A program made the position numbers and the translations under genes. Below, one piece after another: positions 23,062 to 32,331 of a DNA stretch of 33,065 nt. Below the pieces are notes generated by a model. It was given only the letters and a program-made list of their open reading frames with translations, was not told where the DNA came from and ran no database searches. This stretch comes from Ignavibacteriota bacterium (GTDB lineage: Bacteria; Bacteroidota; Ignavibacteria; UBA10030; UBA6906). Within the stretch, counting starts at the first letter, position 1. Every line of letters starts with the position of its first letter. The stretch spans positions 1 through 33,065 of the forward strand of contig JACRFA010000300.1 of the NCBI GenBank assembly GCA_016218065.1, in the 5' to 3' direction.

Positions 23062-24392
23062 TGGAATTCCTTCGTAGCTTCTATTTGTCGCGACGGTTCT
23101 TCGCGGTAGTGGCCGCGCTTGTCGCGGGGTTCATCCTCGCGCAGCTTCTATCGGCGCTGCTAGCACCAATGCAAACCGCAGTGCTTTTGCTGAGCGTGTT
23201 GGCGGCACTTGATGCGCTGCTGCTGTTCCTGCCGCGCGGTTCGGTGAAGGCGACACGGTTGGTTCCGGAAAAACTGTCGATCGGCGATCCGAACTCGATC
23301 ACGATTACCATCGTCAACAATTACCGGTATGGGTTGAGCGGGATTGTCATCGATGAAGTGCCGGCGGTTTTTCAGATACGCGACTTCCGTCTGCCATTTT
23401 CCCTTGCATCGGGTAAAAGCATTGCACTGACCTACACGCTTCGTCCGTTGCAGCGCGGCGACTATGTCTTCGGTGCAGTGAATGTGTTTGGTTCGACGCC
23501 GCTCGGTTTGGTGCGAAGACGTTATCGGTTTGATCAGGAGGCGCACTGTTTGGTCTATCCGTCTATCGTGCAAATGCGTAAGTATGAGCTGTTCGCGATC
23601 TCAGACCGGCTCACGGAAGCGGGCGTCAAAAAAATTCGTAGATTAGGACACACGTTCGAGTTCGACCACATTCGGAACTACGTCCGCGGCGACGACCATC
23701 GCTCCATCAACTGGAAAGCAACTGCACGCCGACAGAAAGTGATGGTGAACCAGTTTCAGGACGAAAAGGCGCAGCAAGTGTTTTCCGTTCTGGATATGGG
23801 TCGCAGCATGAAGATGCCGTTCAATGGATTGAGCCTGCTCGACTATGCAATCAACGCGAGTCTCGTCATCAGCAATATCGCAATCCATAAACATGACAAA
23901 GCCGGACTTATTACGTTTGCGCAAGATGTTCAGAGCATGCTTCCCGCAAGCTCGCAGTATGGTCAGATGCATCGCATCTTGCACACTCTCTACATGCAGC
24001 ACACTCATTTTCTCGAATCAGATATTGAGCGGCTGTGCGCAGTGATTTCTCACCAGGTGAAGCAGCGGAGTTTACTGCTGCTGTTTACGAATGCAGAAAC
24101 TCTTGTTGGCATGCAACGACGCATGATTGCGCTGAAGCGGCTGAACAGGAGCCACACACTCGTCGTTATCATGTTCGAGAACAGCGAGCTTTCCGCGATG
24201 GTTGAGCAACACGCAAAGAATGCCGAGCAGGTGTATGCGAAAATGGTTGCGGAAAAATTGATGCACGAAAAGCGGCAGATCGTCAAAGAATTGCACCTTC
24301 ACGGCATTCAAAGCATGCTCGTCGCGCCGGACCAATTGACCATCGAAACAATCAACATGTATCTTGAATTGAAAGCGCGGGGTCTGGCTTAG
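23016..24392 (+). CDS. DUF58 (vWA-like) membrane protein
   Basis: 458 residues from ATG 23016, which has no obvious ribosome site; an in-frame TTG lies at 23007. Two hydrophobic helices (about residues 29-50 and 53-72, FAVVAALVAGFILAQLLSALL) anchor a soluble part. The DUF58 signature is complete: LGHTFEFDHIRNYVRGDDHRSINWKATAR (Asp226-Arg229 within it), followed by VLDMGRSM (Asp260 and Ser264), a MIDAS-like metal site of a von Willebrand A fold. Such proteins are the usual partner of MoxR ATPases, here one gene upstream. The 22957/23046 inverted repeat could control how much DUF58 protein is made relative to MoxR. Confidence 0.92.
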   Translation: MKPESRNGYFSSTFLVEFLRSFYLSRRFFAVVAALVAGFILAQLLSALLAPMQTAVLLLSVLAALDALLLFLPRGSVKATRLVPEKLSIGDPNSITITIVNNYRYGLSGIVIDEVPAVFQIRDFRLPFSLASGKSIALTYTLRPLQRGDYVFGAVNVFGSTPLGLVRRRYRFDQEAHCLVYPSIVQMRKYELFAISDRLTEAGVKKIRRLGHTFEFDHIRNYVRGDDHRSINWKATARRQKVMVNQFQDEKAQQVFSVLDMGRSMKMPFNGLSLLDYAINASLVISNIAIHKHDKAGLITFAQDVQSMLPASSQYGQMHRILHTLYMQHTHFLESDIERLCAVISHQVKQRSLLLLFTNAETLVGMQRRMIALKRLNRSHTLVVIMFENSELSAMVEQHAKNAEQVYAKMVAEKLMHEKRQIVKELHLHGIQSMLVAPDQLTIETINMYLELKARGLA

Positions 24393-24400
24393 GGGCAACA

Positions 24401-25132
24401 ATGAACGACATGGAAACCATCGCGATATCGACGACACAGAACATTGACCTGGAATACGAGCTTGCCGGTGTCGGCGACCGCGTTCTGGCTGCGCTGATCG
24501 ATATCACTGCCCAGGCCGCGTATTTGTTGTTGATGTTCTTTTTTGCAATGATCGCCGGCGTTGAGAGTCTGTGGGTTTCTGTCGTCATCTTCCTCCCGGT
24601 GTTTTTGTACGAGGTCCTGATGGAAAGCGTCTTCAATGGGCAAACGCTCGGCAAGATGTCGCGACGCATTCGGGTCATTCAGGTCAGCGGCGCGGCGCCA
24701 ACCGTGGGAAGTTATCTCCTTCGATGGCTGATTCGAATGCTGGAAGTATCGGCGAGCTTCGGAAGCGTCGCTCTCCTTGTGTTGCTCATTAACGGCAAGG
24801 GCCAGCGTTTGGGAGATTTGGCAGCCGGGACAACAGTCGTGCGCTTGCGTCGGGCGGTGGGCCTTGACGAAACGATCTTGACGAGCGTTGCCGAAAATTA
24901 CAGACCGCAGTTTCTGGCAGCCGATCGTCTCACGGAGCGCGATATCGAAATAGTGAAGGAGGTTCTCCGAACGAATCCTGAAGCAGAGGATACCGTTGCC
25001 ATACGCAACCGTCTTGAAGAGAAGTTGCAAGCGATCATCGAGAAGAAGCTGGACATTCAGAGCAACATGCCCGCAACACTTTTTCTTGAGACAATCGTGA
25101 AGGACTACAATTCTCTGAAAGGAAGGCTTTGA
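24401..25132 (+). CDS. RDD-family integral membrane protein
   Basis: 243 residues, ATG 24401 after TAGGGG. The RDD domain is clear: AGVGDRVLAALIDITAQAAYLLLMFFF (the Arg-Asp-Asp-like start, here Asp-Arg...Asp), FLPVFLYEVLMESVFNGQTLGKMSRRIRV, and GKGQRLGDLAAGTTVVRLR at the end of the membrane part. Three transmembrane helices are visible. An extra cytoplasmic helical tail (about 95 residues) follows, ending in EEKLQAIIEKKLDIQSN. RDD proteins are common beside SpoIIM and MoxR genes; some are implicated in ion transport but this one has no assigned substrate. Its stop overlaps the TTG start of the HipA-like gene. Confidence 0.9.
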   Translation: MNDMETIAISTTQNIDLEYELAGVGDRVLAALIDITAQAAYLLLMFFFAMIAGVESLWVSVVIFLPVFLYEVLMESVFNGQTLGKMSRRIRVIQVSGAAPTVGSYLLRWLIRMLEVSASFGSVALLVLLINGKGQRLGDLAAGTTVVRLRRAVGLDETILTSVAENYRPQFLAADRLTERDIEIVKEVLRTNPEAEDTVAIRNRLEEKLQAIIEKKLDIQSNMPATLFLETIVKDYNSLKGRL

Positions 25133-25926
25133 AACCCACACTTCGCACCGTCACTGTCACGCGCTACGTAACGCCGCTGCGCGAAGGAAGCTCTCTGCCC
25201 GCAATTGTGGAGGCGGATGATGACGGACTGTATGTGCTGAAGTTTCGCGGCGCGGGGCAGGGCACGAAGGCGTTGATTGCCGAGCTGCTCGCCGGCGAAA
25301 TTGCCCGCGCCATCGGTCTGCGTGTTCCGGAAATCGTCTTTGCCAACCTCGACTCCGAACTGAGCCGCCTCGAACCCGACCCGGAAATTCAGGAGTTGCT
25401 CAGCGCGAGCGCCGGACTGAACCTCGCGCTCGACTATCTCCCCGGCTCCGTCACGTTTACTCCCCTGGCGATGCCTGTCGATGGAACGCTGGCGTCGCGC
25501 ATTGTGTGGTTCGATTGCTTCGTCACCAACGTCGATAGAACGCCGCGCAACGTGAACATGCTGGTCTGGCACAAGAACATCTGGCTGATCGATCATGGGG
25601 CCGCGCTCTACTTCCATCATGCGTGGAGGGGTTGGGAAGAACAGGCGCGCAGTCAGTTTTCGCGAGTGAGCGATCACATTCTGCTGCCGCACGCATCGGA
25701 GCTTCAGGCGATCGACGCTGAGCTGCGACATTATCTCACCGCGGATAAGCTCGACCGGATTGTCGCGCTGATTCCCGATGACTGGCTGCACGGAAATGCG
25801 TTCGGCCAGCATGATCTCTCCGCTCACGACAAGCGCGATGTGTACAAGATGTTTCTGCGAGAGAGACTTGCAACATCCACCATCTTCGTTCAGGAGGCTT
25901 TGCGTGCCCGAGAAACACGTGTTTGA
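25129..25926 (+). CDS. HipA-like (HipA_2) kinase-fold protein
   Basis: 265 residues from a TTG at 25129 that overlaps the RDD stop (TTGA), with GAAAGGAAGG just before it. The fold is the compact HipA-like kinase: a nucleotide-binding lysine in LYVLKFRGAGQGTKALIAE (Lys38), then WFDCFVTNVDRTPRNVNML with Asp136 and Asn141 as catalytic-loop residues, then IWLIDHGAAL with Asp155 as the metal-binding DFG-type aspartate. HipA kinases phosphorylate a protein (GltX for E. coli HipA), but the short HipA_2 type has no known target. No HipB-like antitoxin is present; instead a DUF3037 gene overlaps its 3' end by 23 bases. All key kinase residues look intact. Confidence 0.88.
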   Translation: MKPTLRTVTVTRYVTPLREGSSLPAIVEADDDGLYVLKFRGAGQGTKALIAELLAGEIARAIGLRVPEIVFANLDSELSRLEPDPEIQELLSASAGLNLALDYLPGSVTFTPLAMPVDGTLASRIVWFDCFVTNVDRTPRNVNMLVWHKNIWLIDHGAALYFHHAWRGWEEQARSQFSRVSDHILLPHASELQAIDAELRHYLTADKLDRIVALIPDDWLHGNAFGQHDLSAHDKRDVYKMFLRERLATSTIFVQEALRARETRV

Positions 25927-26287
25927 ATACGCCATCGTGCGCATTGTGCCGCGTGTCGAGAGGGAAGAGTTTCTGAATGCCGGCATTGTGCTGTGTTGCG
26001 CTGAGCTGGAGTTCCTGCGCTCGTCGTTCGCGCTGGATGAGTCGCGGCTTCGTGCGTTGAACGCGGACATAAGCATTGCGGAGATTCACAGTCAGCTCGA
26101 AGCTTTCGAGCGCATCTGCGCAGGAGGAAAAGATGCGGGCGCGCTGGGTGTGTTGCCGAGGGGCGAACGGTTCCGATGGCTCACGGCTCCGCGCAGCACA
26201 ATCATACAAACATCGCCCGTGCATACCGGCTTCTGCAGCGATCCGCGTGAACGATTGACGCATCTGGTTGAAACGCTTGTGAAGTAG
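25904..26287 (+). CDS. DUF3037 protein, partner of the HipA-like kinase
   Basis: 127 residues from GTG 25904, with AGGAGG seven bases upstream; the start lies inside the 3' end of the kinase gene in another frame. The protein opens FEYAIVRIVPRVEREEFLNAGIVLCCAELEFL and continues with DESRLRAL and a C-terminal FRWLTAPRSTIIQTSPVHTGFCSDP. This is the DUF3037 pattern, a small alpha/beta protein that I know mainly as a neighbour of short HipA-like kinases. Its stable adjacency implies joint function, perhaps as substrate, inhibitor or adaptor of the kinase, which is not established. The 290 bases that follow contain no gene I can support. Confidence 0.85.
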   Translation: MPEKHVFEYAIVRIVPRVEREEFLNAGIVLCCAELEFLRSSFALDESRLRALNADISIAEIHSQLEAFERICAGGKDAGALGVLPRGERFRWLTAPRSTIIQTSPVHTGFCSDPRERLTHLVETLVK

Positions 26288-26371
26288 TTGCTGCTGGCTG
26301 GTAGAATTGCGCCTTTCTGATTTAAGGGCGACCGCCTTTGCGCCGAAGTACACTGTTACGCTTCGCGCCAT

Positions 26372-26383
26372 GCAGTGCACTGC
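26372..26383. promoter_or_regulatory. Perfect 12-bp palindrome upstream of the efflux genes
   Basis: GCAGTGCACTGC is a perfect palindrome, about 195 bases before the efflux adaptor. A related half-site (AGTACACTG) lies 26 bases upstream, near 26347. A repressor site is plausible, but no regulator gene is adjacent. The remaining part of 26288-26577 shows nothing else. Confidence 0.35.
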
Positions 26384-26577
26384 TGACGAGGAACACCCGC
26401 CAATGGCCCAGAAGAAAATGATGATGAAGACGCGTCTCTTGCAATTCGCCTGACATATTTCGTTCTTGAAAGAGAATCGAGTGAGCTTAGTGTGCGGGAC
26501 ATCCATGGAGTTATGACCTCACGACGGAACCTCAATCGTCGCTCCTTCGTTGCTTAGCATATCAACCAATACCTCTC

Positions 26578-27681
26578 ATGACAAAGAAGACTAAGATCAC
26601 CTTCATCGTTGCCGGGGTTGTTTTGGTGGGATTAGCGATTCCGAAACTCATCCTACCCGGAAAGACTAACCAGGCGAATGGCGCCGGCGCGGGTCAGCGA
26701 GATGGACGGCTCTCGGTGCGAACTGTTGTTGTTCAACCCGAACGTCTGCGCGATCGCGTGGAAACAGTCGGCACGATTCTCTCGAATGAAGAAGTGGAGG
26801 TGCGACCGGAAATCTCCGGACGAATCGTGCGTCTTTCGTTCAAGGAGGGTGGACGCGTAGCCAAAGGTCAACTGCTGATCAAGATCAACGACGCCGACCT
26901 GAAGGCGCAACTGATGCGCGCCGAGGCGAGTCTGAAGCTCGAACGCGAGCGCGAAGCGCGCATGAAAGCGCTCTACGAAAAAGATCTTGCCAGCAAGGCT
27001 GAGTACGACAACGTTGCGACCAATCTGAATCTTGCGGACGCCGAGGTGCGCTTGATACGAGCGCAGATTGCCAAAACAGAAATTCGCGCACCGTTCGATG
27101 GGAACATCGGTCTGCGCTTCGTGAGTGAAGGAAGCTACGTTACCCCGACGACCGCGATCACGACGCTGCAGAATCTCGGCGTTGTGAAAATCGACTTCGC
27201 AATTCCCGAACGGTATGCGGGCAGCTTCGCGATCGGCGACAAAATTTCGTTCAGCATTCAGAATTCTCCGCGTACGTTCAGCGGCGCCGTCTATGCCATC
27301 CAACCGAAAATCGATCCGACAACGAGAACGCTTCGCTTGCGCGCGCTGAGTCCGAACAAAGAGGGCGCGTTGCTGCCCGGCTCGCTCGCGTCGGTTGAAG
27401 TGTCGATGCGAGAAAAGAGCGTGCTGATGATTCCAGCGTACGCAATCATACCGGAGTTGAAGGGGCACAAGGTGTTTCTCTTCAAAAACGGCAAGGCCGA
27501 GCAGCGCAACGTGGACACAGGCACCCGCACCGAAGACAAGATTGAAATCACCGGCGGACTTTCTGCAGGCGATACAGTGATTACGTCGGCGATTCTACAG
27601 ATTCGTCCCGGCATGTCGGTGCAGCTCGCGCGGCCTGCGTCGCAGCAATCCATGAAGGCCAACGGAGACTCGGCGCTATGA
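26578..27681 (+). CDS. RND efflux periplasmic adaptor (membrane fusion protein)
   Basis: 367 residues, ATG 26578 without a good ribosome site. A single N-terminal membrane helix (ITFIVAGVVLVGLAIPKLIL) with no lipobox cysteine anchors it. The order of domains is the normal one: lipoyl-like half VGTILSNEEVEVRPEISGRIVRLSFKEGGRVAKGQLLIKIND, alpha-hairpin (about residues 105-165, LKAQLMRAEASLKLEREREARMKAL), second lipoyl half EIRAPFDGNIGLRFVSEGSYV, beta-barrel and membrane-proximal domains (TRTLRLRALSPNKEGALLPGSLASVEV). It bridges the RND pump to an outer-membrane channel. It overlaps the pump start by four bases. No TolC-like gene is in the window, so the channel must be shared. Confidence 0.94.
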   Translation: MTKKTKITFIVAGVVLVGLAIPKLILPGKTNQANGAGAGQRDGRLSVRTVVVQPERLRDRVETVGTILSNEEVEVRPEISGRIVRLSFKEGGRVAKGQLLIKINDADLKAQLMRAEASLKLEREREARMKALYEKDLASKAEYDNVATNLNLADAEVRLIRAQIAKTEIRAPFDGNIGLRFVSEGSYVTPTTAITTLQNLGVVKIDFAIPERYAGSFAIGDKISFSIQNSPRTFSGAVYAIQPKIDPTTRTLRLRALSPNKEGALLPGSLASVEVSMREKSVLMIPAYAIIPELKGHKVFLFKNGKAEQRNVDTGTRTEDKIEITGGLSAGDTVITSAILQIRPGMSVQLARPASQQSMKANGDSAL

Positions 27682-30600
27682 GTCTCTCGGCAACCTGCAT
27701 CCGGCGGCCCGTACTCACGATCGTGTTGTCGAGTATCGTTGTGCTCTTCGGGATCATCGGATTCACGTACCTCGGGGTGCGTGAGTTTCCGAATGTCGAT
27801 CCTGCCGTCATTTCCGTCAACACAACATACGCAGGCGCTAACGCCGACGTTATCGAATCGCAAATCACCCAGCGTCTCGAAGAAGCCGTCACCAGCGTGC
27901 CGGGCATCAGAACACTTTCCTCGGTCAGCCGCGAAGGCCGAAGCACGATTACGATCGAGTTCGAGCTTGAAGTTGATCTGGAGACCGCGGCGAACGATGT
28001 GCGCGACAAAGTTGCCGGCGCTGTTGGCAATCTGCCGCCCGATGCCGATCCGCCAGTTGTGTCCAAAGCAGACGCCGACGCGAGTCCGATTATCGTGATG
28101 AACGTGAGCAGCAACTCGCGCAACCTGCTTGAGCTGAGCAGCATTGCGGACAAGGTGTTCAAGGAACGGCTGCAAACAATTCCGGGCGTGAGTGAAGTGC
28201 GCATCTTCGGCGAGAAGCGCTACTCGATGCGACTCTGGATGGATCAGCAGAAGCTCGCGGCCTATCAGCTTTCGCCGCTCGATGTGCGCGCGGCGTTGAA
28301 TGCCGACAACATCGAGCTTCCGGCCGGACGCATCGAAGGAAACGATGTTGAGCTGACCGTGAGAACGCTGAGCCGGCTTGAGAAGCCGGACGAGTTCAAC
28401 AATCTGATCGTCCGGCAACAGGACGGGCAGATTATCCGCTTCAGCGATGTTGGCCGCGCCGAACTCGGGCCCGAAAACGAGCGACAGGTTTCCAAAGGTC
28501 TTGCAGGCCCGCGCGTTGCCGTCGCGATTGTGCCGCAACCCGGTTCGAATCACATTGCCATCGCCGACGAGTTCAACAAGCGCATCGAACACATCAAGAA
28601 GGATCTCTCCGACGATATCGAGTTGAGCATCGGGTTCGACACGACGAAGTACATTCGCACATCAATTGAAGAAGTGCGGGAGACGATTGTCACGGCGTTT
28701 GTTCTTGTCGTGCTCATCATTTTCCTGTTCCTGCGCGATTGGCGGACGACGCTGATTCCCGTGTTTGCAATCCCCATCTCGCTAATCGGAACATTCTTCA
28801 TCATGTATCTCGCTGAGTTTTCTATCAACGTGCTAACGTTGCTGGGCATCGTGCTCGCGATCGGTATGGTGGTTGATGATGCAATCGTCGTCCTCGAGAA
28901 CATCTACGCGAAGATTGAAGGCGGGATGAATCCGATCGAGGCAGGACTCAAAGGATCGAAGGAAGTCTTCTTTGCCGTCATCTCGACAACGATTGCGTTG
29001 ATCGCCGTCTTCATGCCGATTGTGTTTTTGCAGGGATTGACGGGACGGTTGTTCAAAGAGTTTGGCGTTGTGATCGGAGGGTCGGTGGCAATCTCGGCGT
29101 TTATTGCGTTGACCCTGACGCCGATGCTGAGTGCGCGCATGATCAAGTCGCATCAGAAGCACAGCAAGTTTTATGTTGCGACGGAGCCATTCTTTGCGCG
29201 CCTGGCATCGACCTACGAGCGTGCGCTGGGGGCGTTTCTTGAGAGACGCTGGTTGGGATTTGTGGCAATCGTCGGTTCGGCAGCGTTGGTCTGGCTGTTC
29301 ATGACGCTGCTGCCGCAGGAGTTGGCTCCGCTGGAGGATCGGAGTCGCTTCCGTATGACATCGACGGCCCCGGAAGGAACATCGTTTGAGCGAATGGATG
29401 CGTATATGGATCGGCTGGTTGACGTTGTGCGCGAGCGTGTTCCTGAAGCCGATGCGGTGATCGCGAATACATCCGGCTTTGCCGGCGGGGCAAACTCCGG
29501 CGTCACAACCGTGACGCTTGTATCCCCCGGGCAGCGGGAACGTACGCAGCAAGAAATCACTGAGGATCTCTCGCGATCGGTCCGCAACCTGAACGACGCG
29601 CGCACATTTGTCTCGCAGGAACAAACCATCAGCGTTGGCGGCGGCATGGCGCGCTTTGGGTTGCCGGTGCAGCACGTGATTCAGGCGCAGAATTTCGAGA
29701 AACTGCGCGACGCGTTGCCGAAGTTTCTTGAAGCAGCCGACAACAATCCGGTGTTTAGCGCGGTGGACGTGAACCTGAAGTTCAACAAGCCGGAGCTGGT
29801 GATCAACATCGACCGCGACCGCGCTCGCACGCTCGGCGTTTCCGTCAGCGACATCGCGCAGACGCTGCAGCTCACCTTGAGCGGCCAGCGTTATGGGTAC
29901 TTCATCAAAGACGGGAAGCAATATCAGGTGATCGGCCAGTTAACGCGGGCCAATCGCGATGAGCCGTTGGATCTGAAAACGATTTTTGTGCGAAACGCCT
30001 CCGGTCAGGTGATTCAGATCGATAATCTCGTCACCGTGTCAGAGCAGGCGAATCCGCCGCAGCTCTATCGCTTCAACCGCTACATCTCCGCGACGGTTTC
30101 TGCCGGACTTGCGCCGGGCTACACGCTGGGAGACGGAATCGAAGCAATGGATGAAATTTCCTCGAAGGTCTTGGACGAATCGTTCACGACCTCGCTGTCG
30201 GGTGCGGCCCGGGATTTCGCAGAGAGTTCTTCGAGCTTGCTGTTTGTGTTTGTGCTCGCGCTGCTGCTCACGTACTTGATTCTCGCCGCGCAGTTTGAGA
30301 GCTTCCGCGATCCGTTCATCATCATGTTCACTGTACCGCTCGCGGTGGGCGGAGCGCTTCTCTCGCTCTGGTACTTCAATCAGACATTCAACATCTTCAG
30401 CCAGATCGGGATGATTATGTTGATTGGTTTGGTGACGAAGAATGGCATTCTCATCGTCGAGTTCGCGAATCAGCGCAAGGCAACTGGACTTTCGGTGACG
30501 GAAGCCGTGAAGAGCGCCGCGGCTGCGCGCTTCCGTCCGATTCTCATGACGAGTCTCTCGACCATCCTCGGCATTCTCCCGATTGCGCTCGGCCTCGGCG

Positions 30601-30803
30601 CAGGATCCGAAAGCCGCGTGTCGATGGGTATTGCCGTCGTTGGCGGCATGATTTTCTCGGGCGGACTCACGCTGTTTGTCATTCCGGCCATCTACTCATA
30701 CTTCTCGAAGGAGCGAACGGCGGAGCAAACGGAGATTGAGCACATGCAGCCGAGCGGAGTCGAAAAAGAGAAGCTGCTTCTGGGTGAAGCGGGGAAGGGA
30801 TAG
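27678..30803 (+). CDS. RND-family inner-membrane efflux transporter (AcrB/MexB type)
   Basis: 1041 residues, ATG 27678, a full-length proton-driven pump of the hydrophobe/amphiphile efflux group. The N-terminal helix region is followed by VREFPNVDPAVISVNTTYAGANADVIESQ, the typical porter start. The proton relay is intact: GIVLAIGMVVDDAIVVLENI (Asp400/Asp401, matching Asp407/Asp408 of AcrB) and GLVTKNGILIVEFAN (Lys921, matching Lys940). The two-fold repeat of porter loops and twelve helices is evident. Substrates cannot be told from sequence. It forms an operon with the adaptor. No local repressor gene is visible. Confidence 0.96.
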   Translation: MSLSATCIRRPVLTIVLSSIVVLFGIIGFTYLGVREFPNVDPAVISVNTTYAGANADVIESQITQRLEEAVTSVPGIRTLSSVSREGRSTITIEFELEVDLETAANDVRDKVAGAVGNLPPDADPPVVSKADADASPIIVMNVSSNSRNLLELSSIADKVFKERLQTIPGVSEVRIFGEKRYSMRLWMDQQKLAAYQLSPLDVRAALNADNIELPAGRIEGNDVELTVRTLSRLEKPDEFNNLIVRQQDGQIIRFSDVGRAELGPENERQVSKGLAGPRVAVAIVPQPGSNHIAIADEFNKRIEHIKKDLSDDIELSIGFDTTKYIRTSIEEVRETIVTAFVLVVLIIFLFLRDWRTTLIPVFAIPISLIGTFFIMYLAEFSINVLTLLGIVLAIGMVVDDAIVVLENIYAKIEGGMNPIEAGLKGSKEVFFAVISTTIALIAVFMPIVFLQGLTGRLFKEFGVVIGGSVAISAFIALTLTPMLSARMIKSHQKHSKFYVATEPFFARLASTYERALGAFLERRWLGFVAIVGSAALVWLFMTLLPQELAPLEDRSRFRMTSTAPEGTSFERMDAYMDRLVDVVRERVPEADAVIANTSGFAGGANSGVTTVTLVSPGQRERTQQEITEDLSRSVRNLNDARTFVSQEQTISVGGGMARFGLPVQHVIQAQNFEKLRDALPKFLEAADNNPVFSAVDVNLKFNKPELVINIDRDRARTLGVSVSDIAQTLQLTLSGQRYGYFIKDGKQYQVIGQLTRANRDEPLDLKTIFVRNASGQVIQIDNLVTVSEQANPPQLYRFNRYISATVSAGLAPGYTLGDGIEAMDEISSKVLDESFTTSLSGAARDFAESSSSLLFVFVLALLLTYLILAAQFESFRDPFIIMFTVPLAVGGALLSLWYFNQTFNIFSQIGMIMLIGLVTKNGILIVEFANQRKATGLSVTEAVKSAAAARFRPILMTSLSTILGILPIALGLGAGSESRVSMGIAVVGGMIFSGGLTLFVIPAIYSYFSKERTAEQTEIEHMQPSGVEKEKLLLGEAGKG

Positions 30804-30927
30804 ATTGTCAGTGTCTTATCGGAGAGACCCACTGATCTGGCTTACACTTGTGTGGTTGCGGGTATCCTTCTTTTTACAGATGAGGTTTTACGAGGGCCCT
30901 CATCCCGCACTTTCCATCTCACTTGTC

Positions 30928-32253
30928 TTATGGCACCAGTTTCTTCTCTATGAGGTAATGCGCCAGCGCCTTCGCAACAAATGCATTACCGCGTTCATTC
31001 AAGTGAGGATCGGTGTCGAAGACTAACGGGAATTCGTCCGTTGCCTGAAATGCTGGAAGAAGGTTGAACACAGGATAGGGAAGTGAATCCTTCTTTGCAT
31101 CGAAGAACTTCAGATACTCAAACTGAAAGGGCTCTTCTACGTTGTACATGGAACCTTCCCAGTTGTGCAGACATTCCCTCGTGCTCCAATGTTGAAACCG
31201 CGGCAGCAAAATCAAAACGAAGCGAGAGCTATCGCGTCGAACGTATTCGGCGATTGTGTTGATGTTGTGAAGCGTTGATTCAAAATACGACAGGGTGGAT
31301 TTGAGAGGGTGTCGATAGATGAAGAACCGATTCGTCTCGTGAACGCCATCGATATCAAGCCCAAACTGGTAGTACTTCGTTTTAGGAGAGGTGAATTCAC
31401 TGTCGGGGAAGAAATGAGATTTGATCAGATCCAATGGGTACGTAAGGAGGGGCAAAGCGAGGCGCAGCACAGAACTCGGTAGAGGTCGATGAGGGAGTTC
31501 GTCGGCAGTGACAAAGCATGAGTCACCCAATGTTGCCGCTTCGCGCGAATAGGTTATGTCGTCGCCAAAGTCTGTAGCATCAAGGCACAACACAACAACG
31601 TTTGGACGATATGCTCTGACCTTCCCTTCGTAGACCTGTATCTCAGTGCGCGGAGAATGGCTGGTCAAACCCGCATTCAGGACAGCGACGTCATCAGATC
31701 GAAGTGAATCCCTCAGAATGTTCTCAAGTTTGTGAGGAAGCGAGTTCTCCTCAGCTACGCGAAAACCGAACGTGAAGGAATCACCCAGAATGGTTATGCG
31801 TCGGGAGTAGCGCAGGTAATCAGAACGAGAATACTGACTTCGCAATCCATCTTCGTTTGTGGAAACGATGATTGGCTCTCCTGAAACATACCCGGCGAAC
31901 ATTTTTTCGTTTGAAAGCGCAACGTGATGGTACTTCCGCGATCTCAGCCATTGCTCCTTTGGCAAGGTTCGTTCGGGCAAGAGAGTGAATACCCGGAGAA
32001 GGACTTCTAGACAGACCACTGCCAACAATGTCCCGACAGCCAATGCGACAGCAGCACCTTGGCTCCTGCGAGCAGTGACAAACGCGATGCCGAGGCAAAA
32101 CAGCCCATAGTGAATGATCACCGCACCGACAGCATCATCACCAGTGTTGCCGTCCAATGCCAAAAAGTTGAGCGCTCCCGATTTCAACGCGACTACAGCT
32201 AAAATCGCCACAGCCGAACCAACAGCCAAAAGCTTCCTCATTCCAGAATTCAT
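30928..32253 (-). CDS. Membrane-anchored SGNH/GDSL hydrolase
   Basis: 441 residues, ATG 32253 (a downstream in-frame ATG at 32241 is also possible). Three N-terminal membrane helices (about residues 7-25, 43-60 and 67-85) precede a soluble domain outside the membrane. The SGNH blocks are visible: GDSFTFG with the nucleophile Ser159, the oxyanion-type stretch NAGLTSHSP (193-201), and DPHLNERGN with Asp415 and His417. The family includes esterases and acyltransferases acting on lipids and surface polysaccharides; the membrane region suggests O-acetyl handling of a cell-surface glycan, which is an inference. It is convergent with the RND operon and stands alone. The 30804-30927 gap has only a 10-bp palindrome (30892-30901). 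Confidence 0.85.
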   Translation of the reverse strand: MNSGMRKLLAVGSAVAILAVVALKSGALNFLALDGNTGDDAVGAVIIHYGLFCLGIAFVTARRSQGAAVALAVGTLLAVVCLEVLLRVFTLLPERTLPKEQWLRSRKYHHVALSNEKMFAGYVSGEPIIVSTNEDGLRSQYSRSDYLRYSRRITILGDSFTFGFRVAEENSLPHKLENILRDSLRSDDVAVLNAGLTSHSPRTEIQVYEGKVRAYRPNVVVLCLDATDFGDDITYSREAATLGDSCFVTADELPHRPLPSSVLRLALPLLTYPLDLIKSHFFPDSEFTSPKTKYYQFGLDIDGVHETNRFFIYRHPLKSTLSYFESTLHNINTIAEYVRRDSSRFVLILLPRFQHWSTRECLHNWEGSMYNVEEPFQFEYLKFFDAKKDSLPYPVFNLLPAFQATDEFPLVFDTDPHLNERGNAFVAKALAHYLIEKKLVP

Positions 32254-32331
32254 CACACTCCCCTCGGAGTAGAATGTTTGATTGCAAGCTGATGTCTGAT
32301 CTTTCAAAACCAGTTCAGCAATCGGGGATGA

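Noticed and set aside
27291-28592. Long open frame on the minus strand opposite the RND pump (also 28833-29921)
   Set aside because: It has no recognisable domain and lies fully opposite a highly conserved gene; it arises from the codon bias of the real gene.
30892-30901. Palindrome GAGGGCCCTC between the convergent RND and SGNH genes as a terminator
   Set aside because: No loop and no T-run on either strand.
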